A DNA stretch of 64,000 bases, from assembly GCA_024637045.1 (NCBI GenBank), contig JAGXFX010000021.1, positions 58,121-122,120 of the forward strand, written 5' to 3'. A model generated the notes under the pieces. It ran no database searches, was not told where the DNA came from, and worked only from the letters and a program-made list of their open reading frames with translations. Position 1 is the first letter of the stretch; every line of letters begins with the position of its first letter. The position numbers and the translations under genes were made by a program. Source of the stretch: Soehngenia sp. GTDB lineage: Bacteria; Bacillota; Clostridia; Tissierellales; Tissierellaceae. Shown here in pieces: positions 48,716 through 58,782 of the stretch.

Positions 48716-49456
48716 ATGACTGAATGGATCAGCAATAATCTAAAAGACCTTGATTTGGATAGACTACCAATTCATATTGGAATCATAATGGATGGGAATG
48801 GAAGATGGGCAAAAAAAAGAGGACTGCCCAGGCATTTTGGACATCAGGAAGGTATGAAGAAAGTTGTGCATATAGTTGAAGCATGTAAAGAAATTGGAAT
48901 TGGCAATTTAACATTGTATGCATTTTCTACTGAGAATTGGAACCGCCCACGTTTGGAAGTTGACGCACTTATGAATCTATTAGTGATATTTATCCGTAAA
49001 GAATTGGATCGTTTAAATAAGAATAATATTAAGATAAAAGTTCTTGGAGATACTTCTCAATTACCTGAAATACCAAAAAACGAAGTTGAAAGGGCAATCT
49101 CCATAACATCCAATAATAGTGGAATGATATTGAATATTGCCTTAAATTATGGTGGCAGGCAAGAAATAGTTATGGCAATCAAAGATATTTTGACAGACGT
49201 GAATAAGGGTATCATAACAGTAGATGGAATTGATGATAAAGTGATTCTAGAATATTTGTACACAAAGGGTCAACCAGAGCCGGATCTTATAATCAGACCA
49301 AGTGGTGAGCTTAGACTAAGTAACTTTTTGACTTATCAATCAGCTTATTCTGAATTATGGTTTTCGGATGTATTATGGCCAGATTTTACCGGAGATGACC
49401 TTTATAGTGCTATAATAGATTATCAGAAAAGAAACCGCAGATTTGGGGGTGTTTAA
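48716..49456 (+). CDS. uppS: Isoprenyl transferase (undecaprenyl diphosphate synthase)
   Basis: HIGIIMDGNGRWAKKRGLPRHFGHQEGMK; LIIRPSGELRLSNFLTYQSAYSELWF; start 48716 after GGAGG. Confidence 0.96.
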   Translation: MTEWISNNLKDLDLDRLPIHIGIIMDGNGRWAKKRGLPRHFGHQEGMKKVVHIVEACKEIGIGNLTLYAFSTENWNRPRLEVDALMNLLVIFIRKELDRLNKNNIKIKVLGDTSQLPEIPKNEVERAISITSNNSGMILNIALNYGGRQEIVMAIKDILTDVNKGIITVDGIDDKVILEYLYTKGQPEPDLIIRPSGELRLSNFLTYQSAYSELWFSDVLWPDFTGDDLYSAIIDYQKRNRRFGGV

Positions 49457-50233
49457 GTGGGAGACCTGGGAGTGAGATTAATATCTGGCATAATAGGCCT
49501 AGCATTATTGGTAGGGGTTCTCCTTCTGGGAGGACACTATTTAAGCTTTGCCCTCTTGGCTCTTGCAATAATCGCCTTGAAGGAATTCTATAGTGCTGTT
49601 ATTAAAATTGGAACTAAACCAATTTCAATAATTGGTTACGTTGGAACAGTTCTGCTTTATATTGAACAGTATAGTGAAACAATTTCAATTGGATTGGTTG
49701 TCTCTCTTTGTATAGTTGCATCATTATCTGCAACAGTTTTGCTTAATGATAGGGATATAAGAGACGCAGCAATTACAGTTATTGGGATTCTCTACATACC
49801 ATACTTGCTATTCCATATTTTATATTTGGATGGGAGCAATTATCTTTGGATAGTATTTCTAATAGCCTTTGGGACAGATACGTTTGCTTATCTGGTGGGT
49901 AGTAAGTTTGGGAAAAGAAAGCTATGTCCTGAAATTAGCCCAAAAAAATCCGTTGAAGGAGCTTTGGGAGGGATAGCAGGAAGCATACTTGTTACAATGG
50001 TTTATTCAAGTTTATTTGATCTTAGCCCACTCTGGAGCATAGGAATACTAGCTTTGGTAGGATCAATAGTATCTCAGTTGGGAGACCTTACAGCATCCAG
50101 AATAAAGAGGATAGCAGGAATAAAAGATTATGGGAAAATCATGCCGGGACACGGAGGTATGATGGACAGATTCGACAGTATAATATTCACAGCACCGATT
50201 GTGTATTATTATGCATATTACTTTTTCATGTAG
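49457..50233 (+). CDS. cdsA: Phosphatidate cytidylyltransferase (GTG start)
   Basis: Multi-TM; FGTDTFAYLVGSKFGKRKLCPEISPKKSVEGALGG; SQLGDLTASRIKRIAGIKDYGKIMPGHGGMMDRFDS. Confidence 0.96.
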   Translation: MGDLGVRLISGIIGLALLVGVLLLGGHYLSFALLALAIIALKEFYSAVIKIGTKPISIIGYVGTVLLYIEQYSETISIGLVVSLCIVASLSATVLLNDRDIRDAAITVIGILYIPYLLFHILYLDGSNYLWIVFLIAFGTDTFAYLVGSKFGKRKLCPEISPKKSVEGALGGIAGSILVTMVYSSLFDLSPLWSIGILALVGSIVSQLGDLTASRIKRIAGIKDYGKIMPGHGGMMDRFDSIIFTAPIVYYYAYYFFM

Positions 50234-50251
50234 AGATAGAGGTGGAGTAAA

Positions 50252-51256
50252 ATGTTAACAGCTTTAGCTGCAATATTTGTGTTTTTACTGGTTGTCCTTG
50301 TTCACGAGGCTGGCCATTTTACAGTTGCAAAAATGGTAGGAATAAGAGTTAATGAGTTTGCTATTGGTATGGGCCCGAAACTTGTACAAAAAACCAAGGG
50401 TGAAACCAAGTATACATTGAGAGCATTACCCATTGGCGGATACGTTAAAATGGAAGGAGAAGATGAATCTTCTGATGATCCGAGAAGTTTTTCAAATGTT
50501 TCTGTATGGTCAAGAATAGCTGTAATTACAGCAGGTGCCATAATGAACTTTGTCTTGGCGATAGTAGTCCTTTCGATAGTAGCATTCAACGTAGGAGTAC
50601 CCTCAACTACTATAGGCGAGGTTATTGATGAAAGTCCTGCAGAGGAATATGGAATTATTCCAGGTGATAGAATTGTTGAAATTGAAGGTGTTACCATCAA
50701 TAACTGGGATGATATAGTTACCACAATAAACACTCAAAGCCCTGAGGAACTACTTCAGGTACAAGTAGCTAGAAACAATGAGATAATCTCCATGGAGGTA
50801 ATGCCAACCGTAGATGAAGGCAGAGTTGTAATTGGAATAGTTCCGGAATACGATACTGGATTATTCACAGCTATAAAATCAGGATTCCAGGAAACTTGGT
50901 ACTTTCTAAAGTTAATGTTTCAGTTCCTTGGAATGCTATTTCAAGGAAATGTATCCACAAATGACCTTGCTGGTCCTGTAGGGGTAATTAATGAAATAGG
51001 TAATGCAGCCAGTATGGGATTTGTTAGTGTTCTGTATATTCTTGGATTTATTAGTATAAATCTTGGATTCTTTAACCTGCTTCCAATACCTGCCCTAGAT
51101 GGAAGTAAGATAGTATTTCTCCTAATTGAATTATTTAGAGGGAAACCCATAGACGCAGACAAAGAAGGGTTTATTCATTTTATCGGATTTATTTTCTTGA
51201 TATCTCTGATGCTGATTGTTACCTACAAAGATTTAATAAGAATAAACTTGTTTTGA
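50252..51256 (+). CDS. rseP: RIP (site-2) metalloprotease RseP
   Basis: LVHEAGHFTVAKMVGI (HExxH); PDZ domain; NLLPIPALDGSKI. Confidence 0.96.
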   Translation: MLTALAAIFVFLLVVLVHEAGHFTVAKMVGIRVNEFAIGMGPKLVQKTKGETKYTLRALPIGGYVKMEGEDESSDDPRSFSNVSVWSRIAVITAGAIMNFVLAIVVLSIVAFNVGVPSTTIGEVIDESPAEEYGIIPGDRIVEIEGVTINNWDDIVTTINTQSPEELLQVQVARNNEIISMEVMPTVDEGRVVIGIVPEYDTGLFTAIKSGFQETWYFLKLMFQFLGMLFQGNVSTNDLAGPVGVINEIGNAASMGFVSVLYILGFISINLGFFNLLPIPALDGSKIVFLLIELFRGKPIDADKEGFIHFIGFIFLISLMLIVTYKDLIRINLF

Positions 51257-51262
51257 TTGGAT

Positions 51263-51305
51263 ATATGAGATACTAACAGAATAAAAGCATATGAGGTACT
51301 AATAG
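51263..51305. repeat. Two direct repeats ATATGAG(A/G)TACTAA(C/T)AG, 26-nt period, upstream of ispG
   Basis: ATATGAGATACTAACAG at 51263-51279 and ATATGAGGTACTAATAG at 51289-51305. Confidence 0.85.
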
Positions 51306-51372
51306 GATGTGTAGTATTATTACTTTATTTAAAAAATTTATAAACTTTGAAATTTTATAAGGTGGCTTATAT

Positions 51373-52422
51373 ATGAACAGAAAAGATACACGAAAAATAA
51401 GAGTAGGGGATATATTTATTGGTGGAAACTCACCAATTAGCATACAATCCATGACCAACACCCCTACATCAAATGTAGAAAGAACTTTGGCACAGATGAG
51501 AGAACTGGAGGAAGCAGGCTGTGATATAGTTAGATCTGCAGTTTCATCTAAAGAAGATGCCAAGGCGATAAAAGAGATAAAAAAGCATATTAAGATGCCA
51601 ATAATAGCAGATATTCAGTTTGACTACAAACTTGCCATAGAATCCATCAGACAAGGAATAGATGGTTTAAGGATAAATCCTGGCAACATCGGAAGTGACA
51701 GTAAGGTTAAGGAAATAGTTAATGCATGCAAGTCGGAAAAAATATCCATCAGAATAGGCGTTAATTCAGGTTCAGTTAAGAAGGAATACCTTGAGAAATT
51801 TAATGGAGTAAATGAAGAGTCTATGGTTGAAAGTGCATTGGAGCAAGTAAGGCTATTGGAAAATATGGGGTTTTATGATATGAAAATTTCATTAAAAGCT
51901 AGTTCAGTGCCATTGACCATCAAATCATATTCTTTAATGTCAGAAAGATGTGACTACCCACTACATCTAGGAGTAACTGAAGCTGGTACACCCTGGAGAG
52001 GAACTATAAAATCATCTGTTGGTATTGGTACATTGCTTGCCATGGGAATAGGAGATACAATAAGGGTTTCTCTTACTGGAGATCCTGTAGATGAAGTTAA
52101 GGTAGGCAAGGAGATTTTAAAATCTCTTGGACTAAGAAAAGATGGAATCGAATTTATATCATGTCCAACCTGTAGCCGTACTCACATAGATTTGATTACC
52201 ATTGCGCAGGAAGCTGAGAAGTTATTGGAACACATGGATAAATCTATCAAAGTAGCAGTTATGGGTTGTGCCGTCAATGGACCTGGTGAAGCCAGGGAAG
52301 CTGATATAGGAATAGCCGGAGGCAATGGAGAAGGGCTTATATTTAAGAAGGGAGTAATTATAAGAAAAGTACCAGAAGAGAATCTCCTAGAGGAACTTAT
52401 CAAGGAGATAGAGGAACTCTAG
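51373..52422 (+). CDS. ispG: 4-hydroxy-3-methylbut-2-enyl diphosphate synthase (flavodoxin)
   Basis: IQSMTNTPTSNVERTLAQM; LRINPGNIG; SCPTCSRTHIDL; VAVMGCAVNGPGEAREADIGIAGG. Confidence 0.97.
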   Translation: MNRKDTRKIRVGDIFIGGNSPISIQSMTNTPTSNVERTLAQMRELEEAGCDIVRSAVSSKEDAKAIKEIKKHIKMPIIADIQFDYKLAIESIRQGIDGLRINPGNIGSDSKVKEIVNACKSEKISIRIGVNSGSVKKEYLEKFNGVNEESMVESALEQVRLLENMGFYDMKISLKASSVPLTIKSYSLMSERCDYPLHLGVTEAGTPWRGTIKSSVGIGTLLAMGIGDTIRVSLTGDPVDEVKVGKEILKSLGLRKDGIEFISCPTCSRTHIDLITIAQEAEKLLEHMDKSIKVAVMGCAVNGPGEAREADIGIAGGNGEGLIFKKGVIIRKVPEENLLEELIKEIEEL

Positions 52423-52424
52423 AT

Positions 52425-55400
52425 TTGATGAAGGAGCGAAAAAAAATGACAGAAGTTAACAAGACAATCAAATCCCTTTTCCCTGAAGAAACTCAAATTG
52501 CATCTTTTATTGAGGATTTGAGAATAGAATCTGTTATCCTTGATAATAGTTCAATGAAAATGACCATAACCATTGAAAACGATTATTGGATTACAAAAAA
52601 AGACAAGGCAGTTATAAAGATGGCTTTTGCAAATAAATTTCAGGGAATAAGCATTAGTATTCAGTATTCAGAGAATAACAACTCCATGAATCAAGACAGG
52701 CTTATGACTTTATTCAAAAAAAAGATTCGTAATCACATTCCCTCTAGCTCTTCATGGTTAGAGGATGTTGTTTTGAATGAGGGAGATATAATTAACTTGG
52801 TTTTACCTGGAAATCTTCCGTATCAATCTGTAACAAGAAACGGCCTTTTGGATGAGTTGACTGAGATTACTGAAAAAGCGACTGGAAAGATTTTGAATGT
52901 TGATTATATGGATTTACAAGAGCCTGATAAATTCTTTTACAACAATGAAATTGAAGAAAGAAAAATTCTCAAGGAAATGATGATAAAGAAATCTGCCAAC
53001 AAAAATGAGAAAAAATCAAAAACAAAAAACTACTCATTTGGCAAGAAAATAAAAAGTGAATCTATTCCAATCATTAATATTGACATGCAGACAGGAAGTG
53101 CAACAATTGAAGGTAAAATATTCCAGATGGAAACAAAATCAATTAAAGACAATAGAACTTTAGTGATTTTCTATCTTTCAGACGGAACTAATTCTATTTC
53201 AACAAAAGTATTTTTAAATGGGGAGCAGGCAGTTGATTTTACTACTAATATCAATGAAGGGACATATGTACTTTTAAGTGGTGATGTTGTCTACGACACT
53301 TACGCTAAAGAATTGACTATTATGCTAAAGTCTCTTCTAGTACAGGAACAGTCCATTATTAAAGATATGTCCGATGAAAAAAGAGTGGAATTACACCTTC
53401 ACACACAGATGAGCTCAATGGATGGTGTATCTCATACCAAAGACTTGATTCAGAGAGCGATAGATTGGGGACATGATGCAATAGCAATAACTGATCATGG
53501 AATTGTTCAGGCTTTTCCAGATGCAATGGAGATGAGTAAGGATATTAAAATTATTTATGGTGTGGAAGCCTATATGATTAATGACAAAAAGGAAATAGTA
53601 ACTGGAAATCTTGATGGAAGAAATATTGATAATTTTGTAGTGTTTGACCTTGAGACGACAGGATTGTCTCCTAAAAATGATAGAATAACTGAAATTGGTG
53701 CAGTAAAGATTCAAAATGGTGAAATTGTTGATAGCTTTAGTCAACTGATCAATCCTCAAATGCCAATACCTGAATTAATAACAAAGTTAACTGGCATAAC
53801 AGATGATATGGTTTCGGACAAGCCTTTTATAGAAAATGTTCTTCCACAATTTCATGATTTCATTGAAGGAAGTGTACTAGTTGCTCATAATTCATCATTT
53901 GACATGGGATTCATTAGAGAAGCATATGAAGGTATAGATATTTTCTTGCAAAATCCAGTGCTGGATACCCTGGAGCTATCCAGAGCAATGTTTCCTGGAA
54001 TGAAGAGTCACAAACTCAATCTTGTTGCCAAGCATCTGAAAGTAGAACTTAAGAATCATCATAGGGCTGTTGATGATGCTGTTGCCACGGCGAATATACT
54101 TTTAAAAATTTTAGAGCTTTTATTCGATAGAAATCTAGAAGAATTAGAAGATATCAATGGATTAACAGGCAATGCTGATTCGTCTAAAGGAGATATGCAC
54201 CATGTGATTCTGCTTGCAAAAAATCAATCTGGTCTTAAAGATTTATATAAATTAATATCAGAGTCACATATGAATTATTTCTATAGGAAACCAAGGATGC
54301 CAAAATCACTAATAGAAAACTACAGAAAGAATCTAATAATTGGAAGTGCATGTGAAGCAGGTGAGTTGTACAGAGCAATCATAAGAAATAAAACTGATCA
54401 AGAGATTAGGGAAATTGCACAATTCTATGATTATCTTGAAATTCAACCATTGGGAAATAACGAGTACATGGTGCGGGAAGGAATAGTCAAAAACCATGAA
54501 GAGTTGAAATCCATCAATATGTTGATTTATAATCTTGGCAAAAAATTAAACAAACCTGTTGTTGCTACTGGTGATGTTCACTTTTTAGATCCTGAGGATG
54601 AGGTATATAGAAGGATTCTAATGTCCGGCCAAAAATTTCAGGATGCAGACAAGCAGCCACCATTGTATTTTAGAACTACAGAGCAAATGATTGAAGAATT
54701 TGACTATATGGGCCAAGAGATTGCTAGAGAAGTAGTCATAACTGGTCCAAGTATGATTAATTCATCAATCGAAAAATGCATCCCTATTCCTGAAGGAACT
54801 TTCCCACCACATATCGAGGGAGCTGATCAGGAACTAAGAGAAATAACAGTTAATAAGGCTGTACAAACATATGGAAGTCCACTTCCAGAACTTGTTAAAA
54901 CAAGACTTGAGCGCGAACTTGATTCAATTATAAAGAATGGCTATGCCGTTATGTATATTATCGCCCAGAAATTAGTTTGGAAATCCATGGAAGATGGTTA
55001 TATGGTAGGCTCAAGGGGTTCAGTTGGATCTTCATTCGCTGCAACCATGAGTGGGATTACCGAGGTCAATCCATTGCCACCTCACTACATCTGTCCTTCA
55101 TGCAGAAAAAATGAATTCTTTACAGACGGTTCAATCGCTTCAGGTTATGACCTTCCAGACAAAGAATGTCCTGAATGCGGTACAAAGTATATCAAAGAAG
55201 GTCAAGATATCCCGTTTGAGGTTTTTCTTGGCTTTGAAGGAGATAAAGAGCCGGATATAGACCTTAACTTTGCTGGCGAGTATCAAGCTAGAGCTCACAA
55301 ATACACCGAGGAACTTTTTGGTAAAGGAAAAGTTTTTAGAGCAGGTACAATAGGAACAATAGCTGACAAAACAGCATATGGATTTGTCAAAAAATACTTT

Positions 55401-56678
55401 GAGGAAAGAGAACTCACAGTAAGTCAGGCTGAAATAAATAGACTTTTGAGAGGTTGTACAGGTATTAAAAGATCTTCTGGCCAGCATCCTGGAGGAGTTA
55501 TGATTGTCCCCGACTACAAGGATATCCATGATTTTACTCCAATTCAGTACCCAGCAGATGACAAGAAATCAGGTGTTGTAACCACCCATTTTGACTATCA
55601 TGCAATTAGCGGTAGAATTCTTAAGCTGGATATACTAGGTCATGATGTTCCAAGTATAATCAGAATGCTAGAGGATATTACAGGCTTTGATTCTACAGGA
55701 ATTCCACTTGATGATAAAGATACTATGGAACTATTCACAAGTACCAAATCAATAGGTGTAGATCCAGATGCAATTGGTTGTCCAGTCGGAACTCTCGGAA
55801 TACCTGAGTTTGGGACAAAATTTGTCAGACAGATGCTTATTGAAACCAAACCAACTACTTTTTCGGAACTTGTTAGAATAAGTGGTTTATCTCATGGTAC
55901 TGATGTATGGATAAACAATGCGCAGGAATTAGTCAAAAATAAAGTAGCACCATTGGCTGAAGTAATATCTACCCGTGAGGATATAATGTTGTCTTTGATA
56001 AATGCTGGACTAGACAAAAAACAATCATTTTTTATAATGGAGAATGTAAGAAAAGGGAAAGGGCTTAAGCCTGATGAAGAAGATGCCATGAGAAATCTAG
56101 GTATTCCTGAATGGTACATTGAGTCCTGCAAGAGAATCAAGTATATGTTCCCGAAAGCTCATGCAGCTGCTTATGTAACCATGAGTTTCCGTATTGCCTA
56201 TTTTAAAGTTCATTACCCGCAGGCATTTTACGCAACATATTTCACTACAAAGTCTTCAGACTTTGATGCAGATTTAATTCTTAAAGGTGAGAGTATGGTA
56301 AGGCAGAAGTTAAGTGAACTGGAACAGAAGGGCATGGGCGCTACTACAAAGGAAAAAAATCAGTTTACAGTACTTGAAGTTGTTCTGGAAATGTACACTA
56401 GAGGATATAAATTCGATAGAGTAGACCTTTATGAGTCACACAGTGATCAGTTCCTTATTAATGAAAAAGGAATTATCCCACCATTGAAGGCACTTGAAGG
56501 TGTTGGCGAAAATGCAGCTAGAAAGATTGCTGAAGAAAGGGAAACAAAGCCATTCATGTCCATAGAAGACCTTGTACGAAGAGGAAAAGCAACAAGACCT
56601 GTTGTAGATGCACTAAAAGGTCACGGATGTTTAGATTCTCTGCCTGAGAGCAATCAGATAAGCTTATTTAATATTTGA
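52425..56678 (+). CDS. polC: DNA polymerase III PolC (Gram-positive type, with exonuclease domain)
   Basis: RVELHLHTQMSSMDGVS PHP; VVFDLETTGLSPKNDRITEIGAVKI exonuclease; VGSRGSVGSSFAATMSGITEVNPLPPHYICP; start may be ATG 52446. Confidence 0.98.
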   Translation: MMKERKKMTEVNKTIKSLFPEETQIASFIEDLRIESVILDNSSMKMTITIENDYWITKKDKAVIKMAFANKFQGISISIQYSENNNSMNQDRLMTLFKKKIRNHIPSSSSWLEDVVLNEGDIINLVLPGNLPYQSVTRNGLLDELTEITEKATGKILNVDYMDLQEPDKFFYNNEIEERKILKEMMIKKSANKNEKKSKTKNYSFGKKIKSESIPIINIDMQTGSATIEGKIFQMETKSIKDNRTLVIFYLSDGTNSISTKVFLNGEQAVDFTTNINEGTYVLLSGDVVYDTYAKELTIMLKSLLVQEQSIIKDMSDEKRVELHLHTQMSSMDGVSHTKDLIQRAIDWGHDAIAITDHGIVQAFPDAMEMSKDIKIIYGVEAYMINDKKEIVTGNLDGRNIDNFVVFDLETTGLSPKNDRITEIGAVKIQNGEIVDSFSQLINPQMPIPELITKLTGITDDMVSDKPFIENVLPQFHDFIEGSVLVAHNSSFDMGFIREAYEGIDIFLQNPVLDTLELSRAMFPGMKSHKLNLVAKHLKVELKNHHRAVDDAVATANILLKILELLFDRNLEELEDINGLTGNADSSKGDMHHVILLAKNQSGLKDLYKLISESHMNYFYRKPRMPKSLIENYRKNLIIGSACEAGELYRAIIRNKTDQEIREIAQFYDYLEIQPLGNNEYMVREGIVKNHEELKSINMLIYNLGKKLNKPVVATGDVHFLDPEDEVYRRILMSGQKFQDADKQPPLYFRTTEQMIEEFDYMGQEIAREVVITGPSMINSSIEKCIPIPEGTFPPHIEGADQELREITVNKAVQTYGSPLPELVKTRLERELDSIIKNGYAVMYIIAQKLVWKSMEDGYMVGSRGSVGSSFAATMSGITEVNPLPPHYICPSCRKNEFFTDGSIASGYDLPDKECPECGTKYIKEGQDIPFEVFLGFEGDKEPDIDLNFAGEYQARAHKYTEELFGKGKVFRAGTIGTIADKTAYGFVKKYFEERELTVSQAEINRLLRGCTGIKRSSGQHPGGVMIVPDYKDIHDFTPIQYPADDKKSGVVTTHFDYHAISGRILKLDILGHDVPSIIRMLEDITGFDSTGIPLDDKDTMELFTSTKSIGVDPDAIGCPVGTLGIPEFGTKFVRQMLIETKPTTFSELVRISGLSHGTDVWINNAQELVKNKVAPLAEVISTREDIMLSLINAGLDKKQSFFIMENVRKGKGLKPDEEDAMRNLGIPEWYIESCKRIKYMFPKAHAAAYVTMSFRIAYFKVHYPQAFYATYFTTKSSDFDADLILKGESMVRQKLSELEQKGMGATTKEKNQFTVLEVVLEMYTRGYKFDRVDLYESHSDQFLINEKGIIPPLKALEGVGENAARKIAEERETKPFMSIEDLVRRGKATRPVVDALKGHGCLDSLPESNQISLFNI

Positions 56679-56703
56679 TTTAATCTATTCAATATGTTAT
56701 AAT
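56675..56703 (+). promoter_or_regulatory. sigmaA promoter for rimP-nusA operon, overlapping polC stop
   Basis: TTGATT -17 nt- TATAAT. Confidence 0.75.
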
Positions 56704-56731
56704 AGTTAAGACAATTAGAGTGATTTCCGGC

Positions 56732-56754
56732 AAGAGTGGGTTTTTCCCACTCTT
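56732..56754 (+). promoter_or_regulatory. Conserved-looking leader hairpin upstream of rimP
   Basis: AAGAGTGGG ttttt CCCACTCTT in the 5' UTR. Confidence 0.75.
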
Positions 56755-56789
56755 CGTTTGTGTCAGGGAGTCTGATATGGAGGTGTATG

Positions 56790-57251
56790 ATGAGTAAAAA
56801 GGATTTTATGACCAGTGTTACTAGTATATGTGAAGAAGTTGTTTCAGAGTTAGACTATGAACTGGTTGATGTTGAGTATTTAAAAGAGAGCGGAGACTTT
56901 TACCTGAGAGTCTATATCCACAAGCCAGGAGGAGTAAATCTGGATGATTGCCAGATTGTTAGCGAAAAGTTTAGCAACCGACTTGATGAGGAGGACATAA
57001 TTCAGAAAGCTTATTACCTTGAAGTATCATCTCCTGGACTTGACAGACCCTTGAAGACAGATAAGGATTTGGAACGGAATCTTGAAAATGAAGTGGAAGT
57101 AAGTCTTTACAAGGCAATGGATGGGATAAAGAAGTACGAAGGAATACTAAAGTCATATGACAAAGATTCAGTTGAACTTAAAACCGCAGATAAAATGGTA
57201 AAAATACCGAGAGAATCAGTTTCATTAATCCGGTTAACCATTAAATTTTAA
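56790..57251 (+). CDS. rimP: Ribosome maturation factor RimP
   Basis: LDYELVDVEYLKESGDFYLRVYIHKPGGVNLDDCQIVSEKFSNRLDEED; YLEVSSPGLDRPLKTDKDL; ATG 56787 or 56790. Confidence 0.96.
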   Translation: MSKKDFMTSVTSICEEVVSELDYELVDVEYLKESGDFYLRVYIHKPGGVNLDDCQIVSEKFSNRLDEEDIIQKAYYLEVSSPGLDRPLKTDKDLERNLENEVEVSLYKAMDGIKKYEGILKSYDKDSVELKTADKMVKIPRESVSLIRLTIKF

Positions 57252-57265
57252 GGAGGAATTATAGG

Positions 57266-58471
57266 ATGAATGTTGATTTCATCAATGCCCTTGAAGAGAT
57301 AGAAAGAGAAAAGGGTATTTCTAAGGATATTATATTTGATGCACTTGAGTCAGCCTTGATATCCAGTTATAAAAAGAATTTTGGATCTTCACAAAATGTT
57401 CTAGTTGAAATGGACCGCGATACTGGAGAAGTCGATGTATTTGCAACGAAAGACGTAGTTGAAGATAATGAAGTAGAAGATGAATCTTTACAAATCTCAC
57501 TCAATGCAGCAAAGGAAATTAATGCCAACTATGAAGTTGGGGATGTTGTAAAGATTGGAATTACACCAAAGGATTTCGGAAGAATTGCTGCACAAACTGC
57601 AAAGCAGGTAGTAATTCAAAGAATTAAAGATGCAGAGAGAGATGTAATATTTGACGATTTTATTAACAGAGAAAATGAAATTATTACTGGGCAAATTCAA
57701 AGAATTGCAAAGAACAATGTCTATATCGATCTTGGAAAGACTGAAGGTATTCTCCCACCATCAGAACAAATTAATGGGGAAGAATACAGTCAAGGAGAGA
57801 GAAAAAAACTTCTAATCCTTGAAGTTAAAAAAACTACAAAAGGTCCCCAGATTGTCCTTTCCAGAGCAAATACGGGTCTGGTAAAGAGATTGTTTGAGCT
57901 GGAAGTACCTGAAATTGAAGAAGGAATTGTTGAAATTTATTCGGTCTCTAGAGAAGCAGGCTCCAGAACTAAGATTGCCGTTTTCTCAAAAAATCCAGAT
58001 GTCGATGCTTTAGGTTCTTGTGTAGGATTCAAGGGTGCGAGAGTTAAAGCTATTGTTGATGAATTAAATGGTGAAAAGATTGATATTATAATATGGAGTA
58101 AAGAACCTGCTGAATTTATAGCGAATAGCTTAAGCCCTTCAAAAGTTGTAAAAGTAATACCTAATGAGAAAGAACGGTCAGCTATTGTTGTTGTTCCTGA
58201 CTATCAACTTTCACTTGCTATAGGTAAAGAGGGTCAAAATGCCAGATTGGCAGCTAAATTGACAAACTGGAAAATTGACATAAAGTCTGAAACGCAATAT
58301 AAGGAGTTTGCAGCCAAGCAAACAATCGAAAATGAAAGTAAAATTGCTGCTGAAGAGCTTAAAGTAAAGTCGCTTGAAGAGCATTCAGATGAAATATCCA
58401 ATGAGCACACTGATGAGTCATATGATGAATCATCAGATGAAGTCTCAATTGACTCATCAGACGAAAAGTAG
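57266..58471 (+). CDS. nusA: Transcription termination/antitermination protein NusA with acidic Ser/Asp/Glu-rich tail
   Basis: S1 and KH domains: GKTEGILPPSEQI; CVGFKGARVKAIVDELNGEKIDIIIWS; IGKEGQNARLAAKLTNWKIDI. Confidence 0.97.
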   Translation: MNVDFINALEEIEREKGISKDIIFDALESALISSYKKNFGSSQNVLVEMDRDTGEVDVFATKDVVEDNEVEDESLQISLNAAKEINANYEVGDVVKIGITPKDFGRIAAQTAKQVVIQRIKDAERDVIFDDFINRENEIITGQIQRIAKNNVYIDLGKTEGILPPSEQINGEEYSQGERKKLLILEVKKTTKGPQIVLSRANTGLVKRLFELEVPEIEEGIVEIYSVSREAGSRTKIAVFSKNPDVDALGSCVGFKGARVKAIVDELNGEKIDIIIWSKEPAEFIANSLSPSKVVKVIPNEKERSAIVVVPDYQLSLAIGKEGQNARLAAKLTNWKIDIKSETQYKEFAAKQTIENESKIAAEELKVKSLEEHSDEISNEHTDESYDESSDEVSIDSSDEK

Positions 58472-58485
58472 ATGGGAGGAATAAT

Positions 58486-58749
58486 ATGAGTGCTAGAAAA
58501 ATTCCACTTAGAAAATGTATTGCTTGTAATGAGATGAAACCAAAAAAGGAATTAGTAAGAGTTGTGAAGAGTAAGGAAAACATAGTGAGTGTTGATCTAA
58601 CCGGAAAGGCTAATGGCAGAGGAGCCTATATATGTCCGACCATTGAATGCTTTGAAGAGGCTTTTAAGAATAAGAAGTTTCAGAGAGCCTTACAAACAGA
58701 AGTAACTGAAGAAGTCTACTCCGGATTAAAGAAAGTCATAGAGAAATAA
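58486..58749 (+). CDS. rnpM: RNase P modulator RnpM (YlxR family)
   Basis: RKIPLRKCIACNEMKPKKELVRVVK; GKANGRGAYICP. Confidence 0.94.
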   Translation: MSARKIPLRKCIACNEMKPKKELVRVVKSKENIVSVDLTGKANGRGAYICPTIECFEEAFKNKKFQRALQTEVTEEVYSGLKKVIEK

Positions 58750-58782
58750 AGGATCACCTTAAACAAACAGGAGGTGCAAGGT

